In this document: positions 57,342 through 63,656 of the stretch, piece by piece
Numbering within the stretch: the first letter of the stretch is position 1
Layout: every line of letters starts with the position of its first letter
From: Methylobacterium sp. GXS13
Lineage (GTDB): Bacteria; Pseudomonadota; Alphaproteobacteria; Rhizobiales; Beijerinckiaceae
DNA: 63,656 nucleotides
Assembly: GCF_001455965.1 (NCBI RefSeq)
Contig: NZ_LKKO01000041.1
Location: forward strand, 1-63,656
Direction: 5' to 3'
Notes under the pieces: model-generated
Seen by the model: the letters and a program-made list of their open reading frames with translations, nothing else
Told to the model about the DNA's origin: nothing
Databases searched by the model: none
Program-made: the position numbers and the translations under genes

Positions 57342-60149
57342 ATGCTAACGGGGGGCATGTTCGATCCCGTCCCCGCCCTCAAAACGGTTCTCGAAAATCT
57401 CGACCGCGAAGCCCGCGAGCCGACGAAGCTGCGCGCCGCCCTGGTGCCCGAGCTGCGTCGAGTCATCGAAGAGGGCCACCGCGCCGCCGAGGCGCAGCTG
57501 CTCACGGATCGCAACGGGCTTCACTGCGCCCAGACGCTGTCGGCGCTGACCGACGCCGTGGTTCGGGCGATCTACGACGCCGTGATCTGGCGGCTCTATC
57601 CCAACGACAACCCCTCGACTGGCGAGCAGCTCGCCGTGGTCGCCACCGGCGGCTACGGACGAGGCACAATGGCGCCGGGTTCCGACATCGATCTGCTGTT
57701 CCTGCTGCCCTACAAGCAGACCGCGTGGTCGGAGAGCGTCGTCGAGGCGATGCTCTACGTCCTGTGGGACCTGAAGCTGAAGGTCGGCCACGCCACGCGC
57801 TCCGTGGAGGAATGCCTCCGCGAGGCGAAGGCGGACATGACGATCCGCACCGCGCTCTTGGAGGCGCGCTACCTGTTCGGCACGCGGGTCCTGTTCGAGG
57901 AGCTGGTGACGCGCTTCGACGCGGAGCTGGTGGTCGGCTCCGCCGCCGAGTTCGTCGATGCGAAGCTGCGCGAGCGCGACGCGCGGGTCTCGAAAGCCGG
58001 CTCCTCGCGCTACCTCGTCGAGCCCAACGTCAAGGACGGCAAGGGCGGCCTGCGCGACCTGAACACGCTGTTCTGGATCGCCAAGTACACCTACCGGGTG
58101 CGCGATCAGATGGAGCTCGTGGGCGCCGGACTCTTCACCCAAGAGGAATACACGCTGTTCGAGCGCTGCGACGAGTTCCTGTGGCGGGTCCGCTGCCACA
58201 TGCACTTCGTCACCAAGCGGTCGGAGGAGCGTCTGTCCTTCGGCCTGCAGCCGCGGATCGCCGAGCGCTTCGGTTACGAGGCGCGCGGCGGCCTGTCCGG
58301 GGTCGAGCGCTTCATGAAGGCCTATTTCCGCGTCGCCAAGGATGTCGGCGACCTCACCGCCATCGTGTGTGCCGAGCTGGAGGCACGCCACGCCAAGCGC
58401 ACGCCGGTGCTCGACCGCTGGATCGGCCGGTTCCGCGACCGGTTCCGCGCCACCGCCATCGAGGCGGAAGATTTCTGGATCGACCACGGCCGGGTGAACC
58501 TGCGCGCCGAGGACGCGTTCGAGCGCGACCCGGTCAACCTGATCCGCCTGTTCTGGCTGGCCGACCGGCACAATCTGGCGATCCATCCGGATGCCAAGCG
58601 GCTGGCGAACCGGTCGCGCCGCCTCATCACCCCAACCCTGCGGTCGGACGCGGAAGCCAACCGGCTGTTCATCGACATCCTGACCTCGCGCAACGCGCCC
58701 GAGGAGGCTTTGCGCGAGATGAACGAGGCCGGCGTGCTCGGCCGCTTCATCCCGGATTTCGGCCGCATCGTCGCGATGATGCAGTTCAACATGTACCACC
58801 ACTTCACGGTGGACGAGCACCTGCTGCGCACCGTCGGCATCCTGGCGGCCATCGAGTCGGGCCGCGCCGAGGAGGCCTACCCGCTGGTCTCGCGCCTGAT
58901 CCACACGGTCCACAACCGCACGGCGCTCTACGTGGCGATCCTGCTCCACGACATCGCCAAGGGTCGCCCCGAGGACCATTCGATCGCCGGGGCAGCGATC
59001 GCCGCGCGTCTCTGCCCGCGCTTCGGCCTGAGCGAGGCCGAGACGGAGACCGTAGCCTGGCTGGTCGAGCATCACCTTCTCATGTCGATGACCGCGCAGA
59101 GCCGCGACCTGTCAGACGGCAAGACGATCGAGCGCTTCGCCTCGGTGGTGCAGAGCCTGGAGCGGCTGAAGCTCCTGACCATCCTGACGGTGGCTGACAT
59201 CAGCGCGGTCGGCCCCGGCGTCTGGACCGCCTGGAAGGGCACCCTGGTCCGCACCCTCTATGACGAGACCGAGGTGTTCCTCTCGGGCGGCCATTCCGAA
59301 ATCGCCCGCACCGACCGGGTGCGCCTCGTCCAGATGAGCCTGCGCGAGCAGCTGCCCGGTTGGGCGTCGGAGGAGTTCGACGCCTACGCGGCGCGCCACG
59401 GCCAGGCCTACTGGCTGAAGGTCGACAGCAACCGGCAGCTCAAGAACGCGGTCTTCCTGCGCGATGTGCTCAGCGAGGGCCGCACCAGCGCCACCGACGT
59501 GGCCCTCGATCCCGTCCGCGGGGTGACCGAGATCACGATCTACTCGCCCGATCATCCGCGCCTGCTCGCGATCATCACGGGGGCCTGCGCGGCGGCGGGC
59601 AGCAACATCGTCGACGCGCAGATCTTCACGACGACGGACGGCTTCGCCCTCGACACGATCTTCATCTCCCGGGCCTTCGAGCGCGACGAGGACGAGTTGC
59701 GCCGGAGCAAGCGCATCACGGCGGCGATCGAGCGTTCCCTGAAGGGCGAGATCCGCATCGCCGACCTCGTGGCCGACAAGCACCCGCCGACCAGCGCCCG
59801 AGCCAAGACCTTCCTGGTGCCGCCGGATGTCGGGATCGACAATGCCCTGTCCTCCCGCGAGACCGTGGTGGAGGTAACGGGCCTCGACAGGCCCGGCCTG
59901 CTCTACGAGCTGACCACGGCCTTCGGGCGGCTGTCGCTCAACATCACCTCGGCGCATGTCGCCACCTTCGGCGAGCGCGCGGTGGACGTCTTCTACGTCA
60001 CCGACCTCACAGGCACCCGGGTGACGCAGCCCGACCGGCAGGCGGCGATCCGCAAGGCGATGCTGGATGTGTTCGCCGGGGACGTGGCCGCCTTGAGGGC
60101 CGAGGGGCTGGAGGCCCTGGTCGCCGCACCACCGCCGCGTGAGGCATGA
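57342..60149 (+). CDS. glnD: Protein-PII uridylyltransferase/uridylyl-removing enzyme
   Basis: Central nitrogen sensor that adds UMP to or removes it from PII proteins in response to glutamine. From ATG 57342 the protein has 935 residues, normal for alphaproteobacteria. Domain order: nucleotidyltransferase (GGYGRGTMAPGSDIDLLF, about 105-122), GlnD helical linker, HD hydrolase (LLHDIAKGRPEDHS) and two C-terminal ACT domains (from about 715 and 830, the latter VEVTGLDRPGLLYELT). All catalytic motifs are intact. Another start at 57357 is possible. grpE follows 88 bases later. Confidence 0.97.
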   Translation: MLTGGMFDPVPALKTVLENLDREAREPTKLRAALVPELRRVIEEGHRAAEAQLLTDRNGLHCAQTLSALTDAVVRAIYDAVIWRLYPNDNPSTGEQLAVVATGGYGRGTMAPGSDIDLLFLLPYKQTAWSESVVEAMLYVLWDLKLKVGHATRSVEECLREAKADMTIRTALLEARYLFGTRVLFEELVTRFDAELVVGSAAEFVDAKLRERDARVSKAGSSRYLVEPNVKDGKGGLRDLNTLFWIAKYTYRVRDQMELVGAGLFTQEEYTLFERCDEFLWRVRCHMHFVTKRSEERLSFGLQPRIAERFGYEARGGLSGVERFMKAYFRVAKDVGDLTAIVCAELEARHAKRTPVLDRWIGRFRDRFRATAIEAEDFWIDHGRVNLRAEDAFERDPVNLIRLFWLADRHNLAIHPDAKRLANRSRRLITPTLRSDAEANRLFIDILTSRNAPEEALREMNEAGVLGRFIPDFGRIVAMMQFNMYHHFTVDEHLLRTVGILAAIESGRAEEAYPLVSRLIHTVHNRTALYVAILLHDIAKGRPEDHSIAGAAIAARLCPRFGLSEAETETVAWLVEHHLLMSMTAQSRDLSDGKTIERFASVVQSLERLKLLTILTVADISAVGPGVWTAWKGTLVRTLYDETEVFLSGGHSEIARTDRVRLVQMSLREQLPGWASEEFDAYAARHGQAYWLKVDSNRQLKNAVFLRDVLSEGRTSATDVALDPVRGVTEITIYSPDHPRLLAIITGACAAAGSNIVDAQIFTTTDGFALDTIFISRAFERDEDELRRSKRITAAIERSLKGEIRIADLVADKHPPTSARAKTFLVPPDVGIDNALSSRETVVEVTGLDRPGLLYELTTAFGRLSLNITSAHVATFGERAVDVFYVTDLTGTRVTQPDRQAAIRKAMLDVFAGDVAALRAEGLEALVAAPPPREA

Positions 60150-60237
60150 GCGTGCGGGTTGATTTCGGCCGTTCCGGGTCAGATATCAGCGCCGAATTCG
60201 ATTCCCCTCACCCATCCCTGTCGACGACTGAAACGTG

Positions 60238-60867
60238 ATGACGAGCAACGACATGTCCCAGGATAACCAGCGCCAGACCACGGTCGAAGCCGGTGCCAGC
60301 GCGGCTCAGGAGACCGCGTCGCCCGGCAAGGGCCCCGAGTCGACATCCGTCGATCCGGTCGCCGAGGCCCTGACCCGGCCGACCGGCGAGCGCGACGAGC
60401 TGAAGGACCGGACGCTGCGCACGCTCGCCGAGATGGAGAACCTGCGTCGCCGCACGGAACGGGAAATCGCGGATGCCCGCGCCTACGCGGTCACGAACTT
60501 CGCCCGCGACGTGCTCAACGTGGCCGACAACATCCACCGGGCCCTCGAGAGCGTCCCGGCTGACGCGAAGGCGGCGGCGGACGGCGCCTTCAAGGGGTTG
60601 ATCGACGGCATCGAGCTGACCGAGCGCGACTTGGCCAAGACGCTGGAGCGTCATGGGGTGAAACGGGTCGAGCCGGAGGGCCAGAAGTTCGATCCGAACC
60701 GGCATCAAGCCATGTTCGAGGTGCCGAACCCCGATGTTCCGGCTGGCACCGTCGTGCAGGTCGTGCAGACCGGCTACGTCATCGGCGAGCGCGTGCTGCG
60801 GGGGGCCCTGGTCGGTGTCGCCAAGGGCGGCCCCAAGGCGGCGGCGAGCCCCGCCGACGCCGCCTAG
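60238..60867 (+). CDS. grpE: Nucleotide exchange factor GrpE
   Basis: DnaK co-chaperone that releases ADP. The 209-residue product has a disordered charged N-terminus (to about 40), the long dimer helix ([21 protein letters not shown]) and the beta domain ending with [20 protein letters not shown] and [20 protein letters not shown]. The ATG at 60238 directly follows an in-frame GTG at 60235; an ATG at 60253 is also possible. dnaK is not in the window. It ends 12 bases before the convergent gene. Confidence 0.96.
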   Translation: MTSNDMSQDNQRQTTVEAGASAAQETASPGKGPESTSVDPVAEALTRPTGERDELKDRTLRTLAEMENLRRRTEREIADARAYAVTNFARDVLNVADNIHRALESVPADAKAAADGAFKGLIDGIELTERDLAKTLERHGVKRVEPEGQKFDPNRHQAMFEVPNPDVPAGTVVQVVQTGYVIGERVLRGALVGVAKGGPKAAASPADAA

Positions 60868-60879
60868 GGGCATCGCGAA

Positions 60880-61272
60880 TCAGCGCACCTGCGCGGAGGC
60901 CTCCGCGCAGGGCAGCGTTGTGGCGAAGTCGGAAATGAACCGCGCCGTCTGCCGGATCTCGGCCGGCGCGTGCGGGTTTCGGGCGACCGCACCCGCTTCG
61001 ACCTGAAGGCGCCGGTTGCAGCCGCAGGTCGGCATCCGGCCCGAGGCGGGATCGGGCCAGCAGGCATCGTGGTGCGCGCAGGCACGGTCCAGCGCGTCGA
61101 TCGGCGGATAGCCCGGGCCGCGGTTCCCCGGCCCGCAGAAATTGCCGTGTATCAGGAAGCCGCCCTGCCCGGATGGACCGGGCAGCATGATCTCCTGCGC
61201 GGTCGCCGTGGCGACGACGAATCCGAGGGCGAGCAGCGTCGCCGCGATGGGGTTGAGCCTGGGAGCGTTCAC
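60880..61272 (-). CDS. Exported phospholipase A2-like protein
   Basis: A 130-residue product with a signal peptide (ATLLALGFVVATATA, cut near AQE at 26). The mature part has the PLA2-like calcium loop NFCGPGNRGPG (44-54), then the active-site helix ALDRACAHHDACW with H68-D69 flanked by C65 and C71, and C83-G-C85-N86. In secreted PLA2s the last element reads CxCD and that Asp helps catalysis; asparagine here may lower activity. Six cysteines remain in the mature part. The assignment is by motif. Confidence 0.7.
   Translation of the reverse strand: MNAPRLNPIAATLLALGFVVATATAQEIMLPGPSGQGGFLIHGNFCGPGNRGPGYPPIDALDRACAHHDACWPDPASGRMPTCGCNRRLQVEAGAVARNPHAPAEIRQTARFISDFATTLPCAEASAQVR
60889..60910. 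repeat. 22-bp perfect palindrome at grpE/PLA2-like junction
   Basis: CTGCGCGGAGG followed by its exact reverse complement CCTCCGCGCAG. It lies inside the last codons of the leftward PLA2-like gene and about 20 bases after the rightward grpE stop. It could fold as a strong hairpin in either transcript and end transcription of convergent grpE. Confidence 0.7.
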
Positions 61273-61474
61273 GGCCGATCCTGCATCGGGGATCCTCCTG
61301 ACGCCGCGTGGCCATACCGACGCGGCATCCGGCCACTGCCTGAGCCGCGCGCCGTGGAGATCCCGACCGGCAGACGGAGTCGCGAAGCCGAACGCCCTGC
61401 ATTGCGACCGAATGCGGCGAGATCGTCAAGATCTATGACCGCGAATATTGATGACTGTCAGCAATCTTAATCGG

Positions 61475-61495
61475 CGCCGGGCAAATGGCCCGGCG
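61475..61495 (+). terminator. Orphan intrinsic terminator-like hairpin
   Basis: CGCCGGGC (61475-61482) and GCCCGGCG (61488-61495) form a perfect eight-base stem with loop AAATG, followed by AATTTTGTT. It points rightward, yet no rightward gene ends nearby. The leftward pair of small genes ends 76 bases away; on that strand the hairpin is followed by CCGATTAA, a weaker fit. The rest of the 298-base gap from 61273 to 61570 holds nothing else I can name. Confidence 0.5.
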
Positions 61496-61570
61496 AATTT
61501 TGTTGGTCGGCACATCAATACTCGGCACATGGGCGGCATCGCGGGCTGTTCGGGCATACCGAGGTGCCTG

Positions 61571-61705
61571 TCACAGGGCGAGGAGCAGCAGGCCGACAAC
61601 GGTCACCGAGAGGATCAGGCAGAGCGCAAGGTCGAGGATCGGAGCGCCGCCGCAGGTTGGCCCCTGCCGGGTACCATCGTCCACCGCCGGGATCATCACG
61701 CTCAC
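61571..61705 (-). CDS. 44-residue small membrane protein
   Basis: Starting with GTG at 61705 (alternative ATG at 61696, 41 residues), the frame reads MIPAVDDGTRQGPTCGGAPI and continues with a strongly hydrophobic helix (LALCLILSVTVVGLLLLAL) to the stop at 61571. The GTG overlaps the stop of the upstream small gene (GTGA). A single-pass inner-membrane peptide; no family recognised. Confidence 0.5.
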   Translation of the reverse strand: MSVMIPAVDDGTRQGPTCGGAPILDLALCLILSVTVVGLLLLAL

Positions 61706-61929
61706 GACCGCGCCTCGACGGTCGTCGGATCCAGCGTGGCAATCTTCTTCGACCGCGCGGCGCGGGCGGGCGTGACGCCGCCGGAGGGTGCCGCAGCCCC
61801 GTCTGAGGGGATAATTGGGTTGGCGGCCTGCGACTCTCGCGTTTCACCGGCCCGGTGAACCGTGTCCGCGACGGTGATGCCGAGGGCGGGCAGTGTGAGA
61901 GCTGCGACCACGCACAGGATGCGCTTCAT
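61702..61929 (-). CDS. 75-residue exported or membrane-tethered protein
   Basis: From the ATG at 61929 the product begins MKRILCVVAALTLPALGITV, a signal peptide or single anchor, followed by a short Ala/Pro/Ser-rich region and a basic patch (ARAARSKKIA). It has no recognised domain. A longer frame to 62070 is less likely. It is coupled to the 44-residue membrane protein by a GTGA overlap and is divergent from the DUF6502 gene across the repeat region at 62049-62160. Confidence 0.5.
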   Translation of the reverse strand: MKRILCVVAALTLPALGITVADTVHRAGETRESQAANPIIPSDGAAAPSGGVTPARAARSKKIATLDPTTVEARS

Positions 61930-62048
61930 CCGCGGCAAAAGGCTGGTCTGCCGGCACCGGCAGAGCGGAGTCTTGGGGAGCGTCAGCGGCGGCCAGGTTT
62001 CGGCCAGCGGTCGGCACAGATCGGCTCGCATCATCCTGGACTCCGTCA

Positions 62049-62160
62049 TTGACGTGGGAAATTTGACCACGCTACCGAGTTACGTGTGCAAAATTCCCAC
62101 GTCAACCGGAATTCGACGCTCCGGCGTGCGGATGCGCACGCCGTGGGATTGTCTCCCACG
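62049..62160. promoter_or_regulatory. Array of CGTGGGA repeats in a divergent promoter region
   Basis: Arms TTGACGTGGGAAATTTG (62049-62065) and CAAAATTCCCACGTCAA (62089-62105) are inverted repeats matching at 16 of 17 bases, centres 40 bases apart. A second inverted pair CGTGGGA (62142-62148) and TCCCACG (62154-62160) follows. So the heptamer occurs four times, alternating in strand. A possible promoter TTGTCT-16-TAACGA for the DUF6502 gene overlaps the last pair. This looks like an operator for a regulator not in the window. Confidence 0.6.
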
Positions 62161-62183
62161 ACACATCCGCTAACGATGCCGCC

Positions 62184-63029
62184 ATGTCCGAGAGCACCGA
62201 CACGAAACCGGAGGGCGCCAGCCTGCACGCGCCGCTCGCGCGATTGCTGCGGCCGCTGGTGCGCCTGCTCGTGGCCCGCGGCATCACCTTCCCGGCGCTC
62301 ACCGATCTGCTGCGCGAGCTCTACGTCAACGTCGCCGAATACGACTTCGCCCTGCCCGGCAAGGAGCAGACCGACAGCCGCGTCTCCCTGCTCACCGGCA
62401 TCCACCGCAAGGAGGTCCGGCGCCTGCGCGGGGCCGGGGCGCCTGTCAGCGTGGTGCCGGCCGTGGTCTCGCGCACGAGCCGGATCATTGCACGCTGGAT
62501 CGCCGACCCGGCCTTCACCGATCCGCAGGGCCAGCCCCTGCCGCTACCACGCACGGCCGATGCGGGCGCGCCGTCCTTCGAGACCCTGGTCTCCGGTGTG
62601 ACCCGCGACCTGCGCCCTCGCGCGGTGCTCGACGAGTGGCTCGATCGCGGGCTCGTCTTCACGGACGTCCAAGACCGGATCGTGCTGGCGGAGGCGGCCT
62701 ACGTGCCGCGCGGGGACGGTTCGGCCGAGCCGCAGCTCTATTATTTCGGCCGCAACCTCCACGACCACATCGCGGCGAGCGTGGCCAACATCGTCGGCGA
62801 TACGCCGCGCTTCCTGGAGCGGGCGGTCCATTACGATGGTCTGTCCAAGGAGCTCGCGGCCAAGCTCGAGGCGCGGGCGCGCGAGATCGCCATGGAGGCC
62901 CTGCAGCAAGCCAATCGCGAGGCGCATGCCGCCTGCGAGACCGATCCCGGCGGCGAATACCGCTGGAATTTCGGCCTTTACGTCTACGCCGAGGCCGTGC
63001 CGCCGGCCCGGCCCGCAGACGGGCGCTGA
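62184..63029 (+). CDS. DUF6502 family protein
   Basis: A 281-residue soluble protein of the DUF6502 family. The N-terminal third resembles a winged helix-turn-helix (LLRPLVRLLVARGITFPALTDLLRELYV, then SRVSLLTGIHRKEVRRLR). The rest is helical, with LVSGVTRDLRPRAVLDEWLDRG and HDHIAASVANIVG. A DNA-binding role is suggested by the helix-turn-helix-like part only. It is 11 bases ahead of a DUF5666 gene; the two are commonly neighbours (recalled). Confidence 0.85.
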   Translation: MSESTDTKPEGASLHAPLARLLRPLVRLLVARGITFPALTDLLRELYVNVAEYDFALPGKEQTDSRVSLLTGIHRKEVRRLRGAGAPVSVVPAVVSRTSRIIARWIADPAFTDPQGQPLPLPRTADAGAPSFETLVSGVTRDLRPRAVLDEWLDRGLVFTDVQDRIVLAEAAYVPRGDGSAEPQLYYFGRNLHDHIAASVANIVGDTPRFLERAVHYDGLSKELAAKLEARAREIAMEALQQANREAHAACETDPGGEYRWNFGLYVYAEAVPPARPADGR

Positions 63030-63040
63030 GAGGCCGGCCG

Positions 63041-63656
63041 GTGCGATCCTCGCCAAACCGTCGGTTCGTCCTGCGCCTGCTCGCGGGCGCCGCCACCCTG
63101 CTGCCGGGTACCGCCTGGCCGCAGGAGAACCCGCGCGATCAGGGGATCGGCGGCACCGGCATGAAGATGATCGAGGAGCCGAAGGACGGCGCCCTCGGCG
63201 AGGGCGACCGCGGCATCGGCGGCACCGGCGTGATCGGCACCATCCGCCGCTTCGGCTCGATCGTCGTCAACGACCTGCGCATCGCCTATCCGCCGGAGGT
63301 GGCGGTGCAGATCGACGGTGAACCCGCCAAGGCCACGGACCTGAAGATCGGTCAGGTCGTGCAGGTCGTGGCGCGGCCTGAGCGCGGCGGCCTCGGCACA
63401 AGCCGCATCGACGTGACCAGCGAGGTCGTCGGACAGGTGGAATCGGTCTCCCCGGGGCGGATGATCGTGCTCGGCCAGCGCGTGGATAGCGCGGGTCTCG
63501 CGGGCGACTGGCAGGCAGGCAGCCGGGTGGCGGTGAGCGGCCTGCGCCGCCCGGACGGCGTCATCGTGGCGAGCCTGATCGAGCCGCGCACCTCGGGGCC
63601 CGACCGCGTCGCCGGGCCGGTGCGCCTCGCCGCGGGCGGCGGCCTCGCCATCGGCG
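63041..63656 (+). CDS. DUF5666 domain protein, incomplete at window end
   Basis: Starts at GTG 63041 with GAGAGG upstream. Signal peptide (FVLRLLAGAATLLPGTAWP) then two GIGGTG repeats (about 34-39 and 58-63) and beta-rich OB-like DUF5666 modules (GTIRRFGSIVVNDLRIAYPP, GQVVQVVARPE, GQVESVSPGRMIVLGQ, AGSRVAVSGLRRPDGVIVAS). The frame is open at base 63656. Secreted or periplasmic; function unknown. Translational coupling with the DUF6502 gene is likely from the 11-base gap. Confidence 0.82.
   Translation, partial: MRSSPNRRFVLRLLAGAATLLPGTAWPQENPRDQGIGGTGMKMIEEPKDGALGEGDRGIGGTGVIGTIRRFGSIVVNDLRIAYPPEVAVQIDGEPAKATDLKIGQVVQVVARPERGGLGTSRIDVTSEVVGQVESVSPGRMIVLGQRVDSAGLAGDWQAGSRVAVSGLRRPDGVIVASLIEPRTSGPDRVAGPVRLAAGGGLAIG

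Noticed and set aside
57345..59075. Minus-strand frame of more than 570 codons opposite glnD
   Set aside because: It lies opposite an intact, motif-complete glnD and shows no domain of its own.

Overview
The window is very GC-rich, tightly packed and entirely chromosomal in character. Gene content points to an alphaproteobacterium of the Hyphomicrobiales, most likely Methylobacterium/Methylorubrum. The signs are a C4-pathway 5-aminolevulinate synthase (hemA), the rpmH-rnpA-yidC-engB cluster, the murA-DUF2948-hisD-UPF0262-phosphatase cluster, a XoxG-like cytochrome c of the methanol-metabolism type, IalB and FIST proteins, and dispersed palindromic repeats of the kind common in that order. This assignment is inference; no 16S rRNA gene is present. 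I saw no tRNA, rRNA, CRISPR array, prophage or transposase.

Layout. 0.6-2.9 kb: DUF2244, nth and purC. 2.9-7.8 kb: two tandem GT2-type glycosyltransferases behind an exported protein and an IalB-like protein. 8-11 kb: a YgjP-like metalloprotease and a scattered minimal Flp pilus set (prepilin peptidase, pilin, CpaC N-terminal domain). 11-17.8 kb: RraA-like protein, PPP phosphatase, DUF423, then engB-yidC-rnpA-rpmH, apt and an inositol-phosphatase-like gene. 18-25 kb: hemA; murA; DUF2948-hisD-UPF0262-LMW phosphatase. 25-33 kb: exported proteins, transglutaminase-like peptidase, XoxG-like cytochrome, a FIST sensor/hybrid histidine kinase pair, DHA2 exporter, SDR, SWIB protein. 34-45 kb: DUF2721, two PRC-barrel proteins, MFS and ABC transporters, glutaminase, a HigBA-type toxin-antitoxin pair, PfkB kinase, quinone oxidoreductase. 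45-55.6 kb: hybrid kinase, GrpB-like protein, polA, a broken MntA/HepT module, and a DNA-repair block of UdgX-like protein, radical SAM partner and recX. 55.6-63.6 kb: TAXI-TRAP binding protein, glnD, grpE, a phospholipase-A2-like exported protein, two tiny membrane or exported genes, and DUF6502-DUF5666.

The most interesting signals are these. (1) A 173-bp composite palindromic repeat lies in frame inside the N-terminus of the udgX-like gene; a decayed copy sits downstream of hemA. (2) The UdgX domain keeps its DNA-crosslinking motif but has no iron-sulfur cysteines. (3) An alternating array of a CGTGGGA core lies upstream of DUF6502. (4) HepT is interrupted by a single-base frameshift next to polA. 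(5) A 14-G tract lies inside a proline-rich secreted protein gene. (6) A FIST/kinase pair resembles NosP-NahK. (7) An inverted repeat supplies the stop codons of two convergent genes.
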